From Thioclava indica (GTDB taxonomy: Bacteria > Pseudomonadota > Alphaproteobacteria > Rhodobacterales > Rhodobacteraceae): a stretch of 64,000 nucleotides of DNA. Every line of letters starts with the position of its first letter. Within the stretch, counting starts at the first letter, position 1. A program made the translations under genes and the position numbers. The stretch spans positions 1 to 64,000 of the forward strand of contig NZ_AUNB01000015.1 in assembly GCF_000714545.1 (NCBI RefSeq). The letters run 5' to 3'. The notes beneath the pieces were generated by a model. It ran no database searches, was not told the origin of the DNA, and saw only the letters and a program-made list of their open reading frames with translations. Positions 18,020 to 27,676 of this stretch are shown in pieces.

Positions 18020-19573
18020 TTACGCGTTGAACCACCAGCGTTCCGCACAGCGGTTGCCGTCAAGATCCCAGTCGCCGGATACGGCTTCTGGTGTTGAGAC
18101 TTTGGATGATTTGGCATCGAGGAAATCAGCGAAGACCGGCGCGACCATACCGCCCTCTTCGGCGATCAACATCTGGCATTCTGCGTAGAGTTCACGACGG
18201 CGGGCGTCGTCTTTCTCGCCACGCGCTGCATCCAACGCCGTGTTAAATGCATCATTGTCCCATGATGTTTCGTTGTATCCGCCAATAGCTTTACGGGAGT
18301 AAGCGAGAGACAGCATCAGGTCTTCGTTCGCGCGGCCAGACCAACGGGATGCGAAGAATGGTTTCTTGCCCCAGACGTTGGACCAATATCCGTCTTCTGG
18401 TTCGCGGGCGACTGTGATGTTGATGCCTGCAGCGGCAGCATGCTCACTGTATAGCTGGGCGGCATCTACAGCACCGGTAAAGGGTGTGTCAGAGGCGTGA
18501 AGCGTCGTTGCAAGGCCCTCTGCACCGGCGGCTGCCAGCAGTGATTTCGCCTGTTCCGGATCATATTCGTGCTGCGGGATATTGCCGTCATGATACACGT
18601 AAGCACTTGAAATCGGCTGGTCATTGGCGATCGAGCCGTAGCCGTTTAGCACCTTTTCCACTATGTCCTGACGGTTGATGGCCAGCTTCATCGCTTTGCG
18701 TACACGCACATCGGCGAACAACGGGTCGGTTGTGTTCATGCTGAATGCGTAATGGACCTTACCCTGCGTCTGAACCAAATCGACGCCAGGCATAGCAGCC
18801 AACAGGCCACCCGTTGTCGGATCTACCGCGTTCATCGCGTCAATCTGTCCGGTTTGAAGGGCCGTTGTACGCGCGTTCACATCGCGGATCGCCAGCATTT
18901 CAACAGAGTCAAAGTGCGCGCGGTCTGCTTTCCAATAGTTCGGGTTCTTGCGAACGACGGATTTAACGCCGGGTTCGTAGACGTCGAGGATGTAGGGGCC
19001 GGTACCGATACCAGCGTCAAAGTTCATGTCGTCTGCAGGCACGATATACAGACATGTCAGGGACATCACAGCAGGGAAGCCTGCGTTGCCGGAGTGCAGC
19101 GTGATTGTCACTTCGTTCTGTCCAGTCGCCTCAACTTCGCTCATGACCGCTGCAAGGGCCTTCACTTGTGAAAGACTATCTTCGCCCATGTGCAGCTTGA
19201 GAGAGAACACAACATCGTTTGCGTCCATGGTCTTGCCGTTATGGAATTGGACGCCTTCACGCAGTTGGAATGTCCAGACTGTCAGATCGTCGTTGGCTTC
19301 CCAGCTTGTCGCAAGTTCGGGGATCAAGACACCGCCAGCGCCGACTTCGATCAGGTTGTTGCGCAGCTGCCATTGCAGGTTCTGCATGAATTTCGTTTCG
19401 GACACTTGCGGGTCGAGTGTTTCGCCGGAATCGAAGCTACCGATCCCAAGGCGAAGCGTGCCGCCCTGCACAGGTTGTGCGCGCAATGGTTGGCCTGATG
19501 CACCCAGAAGCGCGGTGGCACCAAGTGCTGTCGCGCCGAACAGTACGCTGCGACGGTTTGTCAAAAAGTTCAT
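18020..19573 (-). CDS. ABC transporter substrate-binding protein, family 5 (dipeptide/oligopeptide type)
   Basis: Periplasmic solute-binding protein of 517 residues with a Tat-type signal (NRRSVLFGATALGATALLGAS) at residues 5-26. Family SBP_bac_5 features follow: TLRLGIGSFDSGETLDPQ, LATSWEANDDLTVWTFQLREGVQFHNG and the DVRVRKAMKLAINRQDIVEKVLNG helix region. It is separated by the lysR and Rieske genes from the matching permeases and ATPase (24007-27457), but a shared palindrome upstream of both units suggests they work together. The ligand is not visible; the locus points to a histidine-containing dipeptide or modified histidine. Confidence 0.9.
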   Translation of the reverse strand: MNFLTNRRSVLFGATALGATALLGASGQPLRAQPVQGGTLRLGIGSFDSGETLDPQVSETKFMQNLQWQLRNNLIEVGAGGVLIPELATSWEANDDLTVWTFQLREGVQFHNGKTMDANDVVFSLKLHMGEDSLSQVKALAAVMSEVEATGQNEVTITLHSGNAGFPAVMSLTCLYIVPADDMNFDAGIGTGPYILDVYEPGVKSVVRKNPNYWKADRAHFDSVEMLAIRDVNARTTALQTGQIDAMNAVDPTTGGLLAAMPGVDLVQTQGKVHYAFSMNTTDPLFADVRVRKAMKLAINRQDIVEKVLNGYGSIANDQPISSAYVYHDGNIPQHEYDPEQAKSLLAAAGAEGLATTLHASDTPFTGAVDAAQLYSEHAAAAGINITVAREPEDGYWSNVWGKKPFFASRWSGRANEDLMLSLAYSRKAIGGYNETSWDNDAFNTALDAARGEKDDARRRELYAECQMLIAEEGGMVAPVFADFLDAKSSKVSTPEAVSGDWDLDGNRCAERWWFNA

Positions 19574-19637
19574 CTGTGTCTCCTGAGAGATGTCCGGCCC
19601 TGTTGGGGAGGCGGATAAGGTGGTAGTACCGTTTTTA

Positions 19638-19653
19638 TTATGTCTATATTTAA
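19638..19653. promoter_or_regulatory. HutC-type operator (site 1)
   Basis: TTATGTCTATATTTAA, a TTATGT-n4-ACATAA-like palindrome with two mismatches in the right half. It lies between the divergent substrate-binding-protein gene (start 19573) and the lysR gene (start 19753), so it could govern both directions. It is one of four related sites in the hut region; the core GTCTAT resembles the GT-n-TA-n-AC core used by GntR-family regulators. Confidence 0.6.
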
Positions 19654-19752
19654 TATGCTAAGTGACAGCATTATAGGTGACAAATCAGATTTACAGTGGT
19701 ACCGTTAAGCCCTTCTAATGTGATGACCAAATAGGCACCCGAAAGGCACCTA

Positions 19753-20679
19753 ATGCGCTCAGTCCTACCACCTTTGCGTGCTTTACAGGCTTTTGAGAGC
19801 TTCGGGCGGCTTGGCTCTGTGCGCGGAGCTGCACAAGAATTAGGCGTTACCTCTGGTGCGATTAGCCAGCAGATCAAACTCCTCGAAGACCACCTGCAAT
19901 TACCGCTGATCATGAAAGACGGCAGGCGCGCAACGTTGGTGCCCGCTGCCAAGTCGTATCACGTGCTCGTATCGGCAGGGTTTCAGAAACTTCAGCAGGC
20001 GCAGGGTCTGCTGGCAAAGCAGGCGTCAGAATTGGACGTGAACGTGTCGGGCTTACCCACGTTGCTTTTGAAGTGGTTGCAACCGCGATTAAAAAGCTTT
20101 GAGGCACAGCATGGCGAAACCTCGATCCGGCTGGAAGCAACCCACGGAGAGCCAGACCCGGAGTTTTTGAACCATATGTTCAGGCTCACATACGGGTCGG
20201 TTTCCCAGTCTTTCCCACACGCGCGACCTCTATTTTACGATGTGTGTTTTCCAGTCTGTTCGCCAGAATTCCTAAAGGCCAACCCAGAGGCCCTTGATCC
20301 GGCTGCGTTACCACATTTGCCTTGGGTCGATATCGATTGGGGGGCGGAATATACAAGCATCCCAAAGCTGGATACCTGGCTGGAGGCACAGGGTTTGGGC
20401 CGCCAGCAGCGAAAGCCGGCGTCAACCCATTCCCTGTCCAGCTCGGCGCTCGAGGCGGCGGCAAGCGGTCAAGGCGTTGTTTTGGCGCAACTATCTTTTG
20501 CGTCTGTGGATTTGGAATTAGGGCGTCTGATACGCATATCGCAGGCGTCTTTGACCATGCCCGAACCCTATTTCATCTGTTGGGGTTCGAAAATGTTGAA
20601 GAACGAAAAGTCCCGCAATTTTCTGAACTGGATTCTGGCCGAAACCGCCAACGGATCAATTAGCAATTCTAAACAATAA
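19753..20679 (+). CDS. LysR family transcriptional regulator (GcvA-like)
   Basis: Regulator of 308 residues. The first 60 residues hold the LysR winged helix (PLRALQAFESFGRLGSVRGAAQELGVTSGAISQQIKLLE), and the opening LPPLRALQAFE is typical of the GcvA subgroup; the rest is the periplasmic-binding-protein-like effector domain. It lies 87 bases upstream of the Rieske oxygenase gene in the same direction and may be co-transcribed with it, or activate it. It is divergent from the substrate-binding-protein gene. The inducer is unknown. Confidence 0.9.
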   Translation: MRSVLPPLRALQAFESFGRLGSVRGAAQELGVTSGAISQQIKLLEDHLQLPLIMKDGRRATLVPAAKSYHVLVSAGFQKLQQAQGLLAKQASELDVNVSGLPTLLLKWLQPRLKSFEAQHGETSIRLEATHGEPDPEFLNHMFRLTYGSVSQSFPHARPLFYDVCFPVCSPEFLKANPEALDPAALPHLPWVDIDWGAEYTSIPKLDTWLEAQGLGRQQRKPASTHSLSSSALEAAASGQGVVLAQLSFASVDLELGRLIRISQASLTMPEPYFICWGSKMLKNEKSRNFLNWILAETANGSISNSKQ

Positions 20680-20766
20680 GAAAAAATTGAACGGTTTTAT
20701 TCGATGGCCGCACCAGCGTAGCATCACCAAAACCTGTCAAAGAAATCTCTATATCGAGGAATCCCA

Positions 20767-21807
20767 ATGTTTCTGAAAAACGCATGGTACGTTGCCGCGT
20801 GGAGTGATGAAATCGTCAACGATTTACAGCAGGTCAAAGTGCTCGGCGAAAAAATTTGCATGTTCCGGAACTCTGAGGGCGAAGTCATTGCAATGGAGGA
20901 CGCCTGTCCGCACCGCAAGCTGCCGCTGTCAAAGGGTCGCATCAAGGGCGATAATGTTGAATGCGGCTATCACGGGCTGACGTTTGATTGCGCAGGCCAA
21001 TGCGTTTGGGCCCCCGGTGGGGGACGCATTCCGTCCGCGGCGCGCGTGCGCCCGTTCCCCGTGCATGAAAAATACGGCTTGGTGTGGATTTGGATGGGCA
21101 ACGCAGCCATCGCCGACATCGAAGACATCATCGACATCCCGAACTTCGACAGCCCTGAATGGGGGATTAACCGCGGCGCGGCGATGGAGCTGAACTGCAA
21201 CTACCTGTTGATGTGCGACAACCTGCTTGATCCGACGCATGTTGCATGGGTCCACGAAAGCTCATTTGCGGCTGCGGCGACCAAAGATACGCCCTTGCGT
21301 GTGACCAAAACCGATACGGGCGTGATCGTGCATCGCTGGATGATGGATCACGAACCTGCGCCGTTTTACAAGAAAGTCGTAGAATTCGAAGGCAACTGCG
21401 ATCGTCTTCAACATTACGAAGTCCGCTATCCAAGCCACGCTTTGATCCGCGCTGTTTTCACCCCTGCGGGCACCGGCGGCGTTGAAGGCCCGTTACACGA
21501 AAACACATTTGTCATGGACAGTTACAACTTCATGACGCCCACAACGGAACACGAAACGCGCTATTATTGGTTCCAGCTGCGCAATATCCGCCCTGATGAT
21601 GAAGAGCTGTCTGCAATGATGAGTGAAGACGTGCGCGGTGCCTTTGAAGAAGATCGTGCTGTGTTGGATGCCGTTCAGATCGGCATGGACGAAAAGACGT
21701 CGCCGCATATCGATCTCGGCATTGACGCGGGGCAACTCCGATTCCGCCGTCAGCTTGAGGCCATGATTGCCGAAGAGGCAATGGTTGACGCGAAGATGAG
21801 TCAGTAA
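20767..21807 (+). CDS. Rieske [2Fe-2S] oxygenase, vanillate O-demethylase (VanA)-like
   Basis: Oxygenase component of 346 residues. The Rieske ligands are in CPH (about residues 48-50) and CGYH (about 67-70), and the mononuclear iron site in DPTHVAWVH. The family (VanA/PobA/DdmC group) contains O- and N-demethylases that release formaldehyde. The gene is followed after one base by its reductase, making a two-component system. Placement inside a hut regulon that also has a formaldehyde dehydrogenase suggests N-demethylation of a methylated histidine or related imidazole; hydroxylation of an imidazole ring is an alternative. No direct sequence evidence fixes the substrate. Confidence 0.88.
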   Translation: MFLKNAWYVAAWSDEIVNDLQQVKVLGEKICMFRNSEGEVIAMEDACPHRKLPLSKGRIKGDNVECGYHGLTFDCAGQCVWAPGGGRIPSAARVRPFPVHEKYGLVWIWMGNAAIADIEDIIDIPNFDSPEWGINRGAAMELNCNYLLMCDNLLDPTHVAWVHESSFAAAATKDTPLRVTKTDTGVIVHRWMMDHEPAPFYKKVVEFEGNCDRLQHYEVRYPSHALIRAVFTPAGTGGVEGPLHENTFVMDSYNFMTPTTEHETRYYWFQLRNIRPDDEELSAMMSEDVRGAFEEDRAVLDAVQIGMDEKTSPHIDLGIDAGQLRFRRQLEAMIAEEAMVDAKMSQ

Positions 21808-21808
21808 G

Positions 21809-22939
21809 ATGGCGGAAGGTTTTCGTGTTTTCCGCGTTGCAAAAAAGGTCGTTGAAAGCGAAATCATCACGTCCTTTTACTTTGAACCCACAGACGGGGG
21901 GCCTGTTTGGGAGGTAAAGCCGGGGCAATACCTGACCTTGCGTGTGCCGTCGGCGGGCGACCACGTGCTCAAGACCTATTCGGTGTCGAGCTGTCCGTCT
22001 GAAACAGGATATCACCGCATCACAGTCAAACGCGAATCCGGTTTGAACGGCGCGCCTGACGGGGTCGGATCGTGCTGGCTCCATGACCGCATTGAGGTCG
22101 GCGAGACGATTGATATCGCGGCACCACGTGGGGTTTTCTATCTGGATGAGGACAGCAAACGGCCCGTCTTGCTTTTGTCTGGCGGGGTTGGCCTGACGCC
22201 GATGGTGTCGATGCTGCATCGCCTCAAGAACAGTGACCGCGATGTCTATTTCCTGCACGCTTGCGAAAACGGTCGTGTCCACGCGTTGCGCGATGAGGTT
22301 ATCGCCCTGACGGGGAAACGCATTCACGCGCGTTTCGTTTACCGGACACCCGAAGACGGCGATCAGTTTGACGGGACCGGCATGATCGACAAGGCGTTCC
22401 TGCAAAGCACGCTTCCGATTGATGATTATGATGTTTATCTGTGTGGCCCGGTTCCCTTCATGGCGGCGATGTATCAACTGTTGCAAGACTTGGGCATTCC
22501 CAAGGCCCGCATCGCCTATGAGTTCTTTGGCAAGGCGGCATCGCTTGACCAGATCGCGGCGAAGCCTGCGGCGTCGAAAGCAGCCTCGAACGCCGCCCCG
22601 ACCATTCAAGCGCTTACTTTTCTGACGAACCCTGACGCATGGGCCGAGGCGGATGACACCTCCAAGCCATCGTCCTCATCCTCAGAAGGGCAAGTTACCT
22701 TCCGGCGGTCGGGCGCGTCAGCCGACTGGGATGGCTCTGCTCATTCGTTGCTGGAGCTGGCCGAGAATTCTGGATTAAACCCTGAATTCAGTTGCCGGTC
22801 CGGTATCTGTAATTCTTGCAAATGCGGGCTGGTTTCGGGTGAGGTCGAGTATTTCGAAGAGCCGCTTGTCGCCCCAGAAGACGGTCAGGTGTTGATCTGT
22901 TGTTCGCGCCCTAAAGGGGCTGTCGTGCTGGATATCTAA
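21809..22939 (+). CDS. Rieske oxygenase reductase: FNR-like flavoprotein with C-terminal 2Fe-2S ferredoxin domain
   Basis: Electron-transfer partner of 376 residues. The N-terminal FNR-type module has KTYSVS for FMN/FAD binding and GGVGLTPM for the NAD(P) loop, with YLCGPVPFM near its end. A serine-rich linker (about residues 285-292) leads to a plant-type [2Fe-2S] domain with CRSGICNSC and a final Cys in CCSRP. The order flavin-NAD-ferredoxin matches the GbcB/HmpA-like reductases used with amine demethylases rather than the VanB order. It starts one base after the oxygenase stop. Its stop is four bases from the convergent deacylase gene, leaving no room for a normal terminator. Confidence 0.9.
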   Translation: MAEGFRVFRVAKKVVESEIITSFYFEPTDGGPVWEVKPGQYLTLRVPSAGDHVLKTYSVSSCPSETGYHRITVKRESGLNGAPDGVGSCWLHDRIEVGETIDIAAPRGVFYLDEDSKRPVLLLSGGVGLTPMVSMLHRLKNSDRDVYFLHACENGRVHALRDEVIALTGKRIHARFVYRTPEDGDQFDGTGMIDKAFLQSTLPIDDYDVYLCGPVPFMAAMYQLLQDLGIPKARIAYEFFGKAASLDQIAAKPAASKAASNAAPTIQALTFLTNPDAWAEADDTSKPSSSSSEGQVTFRRSGASADWDGSAHSLLELAENSGLNPEFSCRSGICNSCKCGLVSGEVEYFEEPLVAPEDGQVLICCSRPKGAVVLDI

Positions 22940-22943
22940 CAGG

Positions 22944-24002
22944 TCAGGGCGCAGCTTTCGCCATTTGGGTGGCAAGCTGCGCCGTTGAAAGCATCGGGCA
23001 TAGGACGCAGATGTGATCGCCCGGTGTGACCATTGGTGATGTCTTCTGTATCGACACCACACCTGTGCGCGGACTGGTGAACACCTGCGGGGGCAAATCC
23101 ATGTTGTACATGTCACGTAACAGTGCGACGGGCTGACCAACCGCAACCTCATCTCCGAGACCGACCAAGGGTTCGATCATACCGTAGGATTGCGCCGTCA
23201 AATAGACCACGTCATCGCCGAGATCGAGGAACGTTGTTTCAGGCGCAGGCGCAATGCCCAGCCGATCCTTAGCTGCGGGTGTTAGAACACCTTGATGAGC
23301 GAGCAGACGCAGAACGGCATGCCATCCCCGTTCCAAAGCAAGTCGGGTTACTTTGCCCTCACCGCCAAGTTCACAAGAGATCATTGCACAACCGGCGGCA
23401 TGGGCTGCGCTGTCGAAATCGCCACTGGCATCGCCGGCAGGCACAACCATAGTGTAGGGCAGGCCCATCACCTGGGCCAATTCGTGGGTTTGTTGGTTTT
23501 GCACCACGTCAGCGGACAGGCAGAAATAAGCCGTATCGACGTAATTGGTTTGCCGTCCGCCTGAATGGATATCAACCGCCAGATCAGCCTTCGGGATCAA
23601 ATGCGTCGCGATGAAACCTGCTATGTCTTGGGTTGGCCCCATAAACCCGGCGCCAAGGAAGGATCGGTTCAAGTTGCCACCGTCCAGTGGTGATACCCGA
23701 TTGGCGTCTTGAACCGCTGGCATGTTCAGCGCTGGCGCAAGGATCAATCGCCCGCTTAGCGCGTCGGGGGACAGGGTTTCATATAAACGCCGCGCGATGA
23801 TCTGGCCCTCGTATTCATCGCCGTGGTTCCCGCCGCAGACCAAAACAGTCGGTCCATCGCCATTTGAAATGACCGCCAGCGGTGACTGTATCGTCGAGAA
23901 CGCAAGGCGGTTGTCCGAATGTGCGATCCCGAAGAAGCCCGTGCGTTTGCCGCGCGCCGCAAGGTCGAGCGTTGAAGAGACGTTTCCAAATCGTAGGGCC
24001 AT
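22944..24002 (-). CDS. Succinylglutamate desuccinylase/aspartoacylase family zinc deacylase (DoeB-like)
   Basis: Zinc hydrolase of 352 residues in the AstE/AspA family. The zinc motif GGNHGDEYEG (about residues 56-65) and the later DIHSGG with the downstream catalytic glutamate region (CELGGEG) are clear; a C-terminal beta domain (FTSPRTGVVSI) follows. Relatives remove N-acyl groups from amino acids, such as N-acetyldiaminobutyrate in ectoine breakdown, N-succinylglutamate or N-acetylaspartate. It is last in the importer operon, four bases from the ATPase gene, so it probably deacylates what that importer brings in. N-acetylhistidine or a related acyl-histidine is my inference. Confidence 0.85.
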   Translation of the reverse strand: MALRFGNVSSTLDLAARGKRTGFFGIAHSDNRLAFSTIQSPLAVISNGDGPTVLVCGGNHGDEYEGQIIARRLYETLSPDALSGRLILAPALNMPAVQDANRVSPLDGGNLNRSFLGAGFMGPTQDIAGFIATHLIPKADLAVDIHSGGRQTNYVDTAYFCLSADVVQNQQTHELAQVMGLPYTMVVPAGDASGDFDSAAHAAGCAMISCELGGEGKVTRLALERGWHAVLRLLAHQGVLTPAAKDRLGIAPAPETTFLDLGDDVVYLTAQSYGMIEPLVGLGDEVAVGQPVALLRDMYNMDLPPQVFTSPRTGVVSIQKTSPMVTPGDHICVLCPMLSTAQLATQMAKAAP

Positions 24003-24006
24003 TGCC

Positions 24007-25635
24007 TTAGCCCGCCGTCACTTGGGTGTCGCGCTCCTTGAGCAGGTTTGTCAGCCAGTCAGGGTCCATTTCCGGCACGGAGGACAACAGCAGTTCGGTG
24101 TAGGGTTCATGCGGTGGAGAGAAGATCGCCTCTTTCGATCCCTGTTCCACGATGACGCCGTTTTGCATAACGACCACCTCATCCGCGATGGAGCGCACAG
24201 TCGCAATGTCGTGGGTGATGAACAGATAGGTCAGATCCAGTTCGCGCTGCAAACGATCCAGCAGCCGCAGGATACCCTCGGCAACCAGTTGGTCCAAGGC
24301 CGATGTCACTTCGTCACAGATGATGAAATCGGGTTCTGCGGCAAGGGCCCGCGCGATACAGACGCGCTGTTTCTGACCGCCCGAAAGCTCTGATGGGAAC
24401 CGGTCCATGAACTCATCCGGGTCCAGCTCGATCAGGGTCAGGAGCTCCCGGATGCGCGCCTCTTTTGCAGCACCCTTTAGGCCAAGAAAGAACGAAAGCG
24501 GGCGACCGATCACGTCTTTGATCTTTTGCTTCGGATTCAGCGCCGTATCCGCCATTTGGTGGATCATCTGCAAGTGCCGTTGAAGCCCACGGGGGCGTTT
24601 CGCGCCCAGTTTGTGCAGAGACTCGCCATCGTAGGTGATGACCCCTTCCAACTGCGGCAAAAGTCCCATGATCACCCGCGCGAGGGTCGATTTACCCGAT
24701 CCGCTTTCACCGACAACGGCAACGGTGCTGCCACGACGGATGTTCAAGCTGATGTTGTCCAACACTTTCACAGTGCCGTAGGCTGCGTGGATAGTGTTGA
24801 TCTCGAGCAGCGTTGTTTCGCCACCTTCCCGAGGAACGGGTGGCGCGCGGCGGAAATCACGCACAGCCCAAAGCGACTTGGTGTAGTCCTCTTTCGGATT
24901 GGCAAGCATTTCGCGGGCCGGGGCCTGCTCGACCTCGTCACCGCGCAGCAGAACCTTAATCTGATCCGCCATCTGGGCCACGACAGCCAAATCGTGGGTG
25001 ATATAGATCGCGGCGGTGTTAAATTCGCGAACGATGTCGCGAATTGCGCCAAGAACCTCGATCTGTGTTGTCACATCAAGGGCGGTTGTTGGTTCGTCAA
25101 AGATGATTAAATCAGGGCGGCAAGCCATGGCCATTGCTGTCATCGCCCGTTGCAGCTGCCCACCGGACACTTGGTGCGGATAGCGAAAACCGATCATGTC
25201 AGGGTCGGGCAGACGGATTTTACGGTAAAGCTCTTTGGCGTCTTTTTCGGCCTGCTCTTTGGACATGACGCCGTGCTGCACGGGCGCTTCGCAGTATTGA
25301 TTGATCAGCTTGAATGCCGGGTTGAATGCGGCGGCGGCGGATTGCGCGACATAGGCGATGCGTTTGCCGCGCAGTTGGCGCAGGGCCTTGCTCGATGCTC
25401 CTGCCAATTCAATCCCGTCAAACTTGATGTTGCCCTCGCGGATCCGGCAGCCACCCTTGGTATACCCCATCGCGGCAAGACCGAGCGTGGATTTTCCTGC
25501 GCCACTTTCGCCAATCAGCCCAAGGATTTCACCACGCTTGAGTTGCAGATCAACGCCTTTGATGATCGGTTTCCATTGGCGATCAGACCAGCCTTCAATC
25601 TTGATGTTTTTCATGTCCAGCAAAAGATCGGTCAT
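24007..25635 (-). CDS. ABC transporter ATP-binding protein, fused DppD-DppF type
   Basis: Cytoplasmic ATPase of 542 residues with two nucleotide-binding domains in tandem. Domain 1 has Walker [10 protein letters not shown], signature VSGGQ and Walker [13 protein letters not shown]; domain 2 has [17 protein letters not shown] and [12 protein letters not shown]. Both signature sequences and the arrangement are those of dipeptide/oligopeptide (Opp/Dpp) importers with fused ATPases. It lies between the two permease genes and the deacylase gene in one operon, with gaps of four bases. Confidence 0.93.
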   Translation of the reverse strand: MTDLLLDMKNIKIEGWSDRQWKPIIKGVDLQLKRGEILGLIGESGAGKSTLGLAAMGYTKGGCRIREGNIKFDGIELAGASSKALRQLRGKRIAYVAQSAAAAFNPAFKLINQYCEAPVQHGVMSKEQAEKDAKELYRKIRLPDPDMIGFRYPHQVSGGQLQRAMTAMAMACRPDLIIFDEPTTALDVTTQIEVLGAIRDIVREFNTAAIYITHDLAVVAQMADQIKVLLRGDEVEQAPAREMLANPKEDYTKSLWAVRDFRRAPPVPREGGETTLLEINTIHAAYGTVKVLDNISLNIRRGSTVAVVGESGSGKSTLARVIMGLLPQLEGVITYDGESLHKLGAKRPRGLQRHLQMIHQMADTALNPKQKIKDVIGRPLSFFLGLKGAAKEARIRELLTLIELDPDEFMDRFPSELSGGQKQRVCIARALAAEPDFIICDEVTSALDQLVAEGILRLLDRLQRELDLTYLFITHDIATVRSIADEVVVMQNGVIVEQGSKEAIFSPPHEPYTELLLSSVPEMDPDWLTNLLKERDTQVTAG

Positions 25636-25639
25636 ACTC

Positions 25640-26497
25640 TTAATCCTTCAGGCCGGATGACATGTGCAAAACCCAGTCAACGATAAGGTTTACACCAATG
25701 GTAAGCAGCGCAATGGCACCAGCTGGCAGCAGGGGGGCCAAACCAAAGGTGGCCGTTTGCCACGTTGCAAAGTTCGCAAACCCGATCAGTTTGGCACTTT
25801 CGCGCACCATACCGCCCCAATCTGCCGTTGGGGGCTGAATGCCCAGCCCGAGGAACGACAAGGCAGAGATAAACAGGAACACAAAGCAGAACCGCAGCCC
25901 GAATTCCGCAATCAACGGAGCGGCGGCGTTGGGCAGCACTTCCTTGCGGACCAACCAAAACAGACCTTCTCCACGCATCCTTGCAACTTCGATGTAGTCC
26001 ATCGTCAGAATGCCTTGTGCGACGGCGCGCGACAGGCGGAATACGCGTGTGCTGTCCAGGACGGCGATGACTAAAATCAAGGCGATGATTGATGTTCCGG
26101 TGATCGTCAAAATGAGCAAGGCGAAAATCAGTGGCGGAATGGCCATGAGGACATCAACAACTCGGGACGCAATCGGGTCAAACCAGCCGCCAACGGTCGC
26201 CGCCAGCAGACCGAAACTCGCCCCGAGTGTGAATGCCAATGCGGTCGTGACCAAGGCAATGCCAACCGTGTTGCGGGCGCCGTAGATCAGTCGCGACATC
26301 ACATCGCGACCCAACGCATCAGTGCCAAGATAATGCGGCGCAGCCCAAGGCTGGTATTGTGCGCCAACAGATGCGCTTTCCGGGAAAGGCGCGAACACAG
26401 GCGCACCAATGGCAAGGACCGCGTAAAAGACAACGATGACGATACCAATCCATGCAGAAATAGGGGCGTCGCGAAGGTGATGTATTATATTGCGCAT
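25640..26497 (-). CDS. ABC transporter permease (DppC-like)
   Basis: Inner-membrane permease of 285 residues. It has the N-terminal OppC helix (AWIGIVIVVFYAVLAIGAPVF), YLGTDALGRDVMSRLIYGAR, which is the DppC signature, and the EAA loop region VARMRGEGLFWLVRKEVLPNA. About six membrane helices are visible. It forms a heterodimer with the DppB-like permease encoded just upstream and takes solutes from the substrate-binding protein encoded at 18020-19573. Confidence 0.92.
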   Translation of the reverse strand: MRNIIHHLRDAPISAWIGIVIVVFYAVLAIGAPVFAPFPESASVGAQYQPWAAPHYLGTDALGRDVMSRLIYGARNTVGIALVTTALAFTLGASFGLLAATVGGWFDPIASRVVDVLMAIPPLIFALLILTITGTSIIALILVIAVLDSTRVFRLSRAVAQGILTMDYIEVARMRGEGLFWLVRKEVLPNAAAPLIAEFGLRFCFVFLFISALSFLGLGIQPPTADWGGMVRESAKLIGFANFATWQTATFGLAPLLPAGAIALLTIGVNLIVDWVLHMSSGLKD

Positions 26498-26500
26498 GGA

Positions 26501-27457
26501 TTACCTCGGATGCAAAAGGCGAGGGTTTGCGATGATCGACAGAACGTCTGCCAAAAGGTTCAGTAAAATATAGGTCGCGGCGAAAATCAGGCAGGCGGCC
26601 TGCACCACGGTCACATCGCGATTGGACACGGCATCCACCAACACCTGTCCGAGGCCGGGGTAAACAAACACCACCTCGACCAGGACCACACCAACAATCA
26701 GATACGCAAGGTTCAGCGCGATCACGCTGATGATCGGGGCCAGTGCGTTGGGCAAGGCGTGGACCGCGATGACCCGCCAACGTTTGATACCCTTCAGATG
26801 CGCCATTTCGATATAGGGCAACGCCAAAAGGTTCAAAATCGCGGCCCGCGTCATACGCATCATATAGGCCAAAACGATCAGGTTAAGGGTCATGGCGGGC
26901 AGGAACGTTTTGTACAATCGTTCACCAAGGCCCGTATCAACATCAACATTGGCAAGGCTTGGGAACCAACCAAGCCAGACCGAAAAGATCAAGATCAGGA
27001 TGTAAGCGATGAAAAACTCGGGAAACGAGATCGCGGCCAAGGTGGAATTGGACAAAACACGATCAAACACCGATCTGTTGTAAAGTGCCGCCAACATGCC
27101 AGACACAACTGCAATCGGAACCGCAAGGGCGGCTGCATATCCTGCAAGGAAAAACGTGTTCGCCGTCCGCACGCCGATAAGTTCCGAGATCGGACGTTGG
27201 TTGGCCATCGAGATGCCGAAATCACCGGTAACAGCCCCGCCTAACCAAGATAGATAGCGTTCAACCATTGGCCGGTTCAAATCAAACTTCTCGCGGAAAG
27301 CGGCCAGGCTTTCAGGGGTCGCGGCCTGGCCCAGTTTTTCAGTTGCAATATCACCCGGTAGCAATTCAACGGCGGCAAAAATGATCACGGTGACGATCCA
27401 CAAAGTCAAAAGACCAATCATGAGCCGTTTTAGGACAATGAGCAGAATTGGGTTCAT
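26501..27457 (-). CDS. ABC transporter permease (DppB-like)
   Basis: Inner-membrane permease of 318 residues. It starts MNPILLIVLKRLMIGLLTLWIVTVIIF, the usual first DppB helix, so the ATG at 27457 is chosen; the frame to 27652 carries a basic, non-family leader. The FDLNRPMVERYLSWL and GDFGISM segments and the EAA-like loop MAHLKGIKRWRVIAVHALPN are typical. It is the first gene of the permease-permease-ATPase-deacylase operon, 30 bases downstream of a HutC-type palindrome. Confidence 0.92.
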   Translation of the reverse strand: MNPILLIVLKRLMIGLLTLWIVTVIIFAAVELLPGDIATEKLGQAATPESLAAFREKFDLNRPMVERYLSWLGGAVTGDFGISMANQRPISELIGVRTANTFFLAGYAAALAVPIAVVSGMLAALYNRSVFDRVLSNSTLAAISFPEFFIAYILILIFSVWLGWFPSLANVDVDTGLGERLYKTFLPAMTLNLIVLAYMMRMTRAAILNLLALPYIEMAHLKGIKRWRVIAVHALPNALAPIISVIALNLAYLIVGVVLVEVVFVYPGLGQVLVDAVSNRDVTVVQAACLIFAATYILLNLLADVLSIIANPRLLHPR

Positions 27458-27486
27458 GAGCACCACTTTTGTCTTAGAAGATTGCG

Positions 27487-27502
27487 TTATGTCTAGATTT
27501 AA
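27487..27502. promoter_or_regulatory. HutC-type operator (site 2)
   Basis: TTATGTCTAGATTTAA, the second member of the palindrome family, 30 bases before the start of the DppB-like permease gene and 175 bases before the divergent gntR/hutC-like gene. Its close match to site 1 (15 of 16 positions) supports common regulation of the two parts of the importer. Confidence 0.6.
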
Positions 27503-27676
27503 ACCAAGATGAAGGGAGCGAGCGCATTCCGTCAAGTTAGGCTCTTTGCGTGACTGTTTAGTTTTTCTTCGTGGACTGTGTTTACTATGAAAAGCATCTG
27601 TCACTGCGCTTGGGTAAATGTTGCTATCACTGTATGCGCCTAGTAATTGCACGCTAAGCTGAAGAAATGATCCGTG

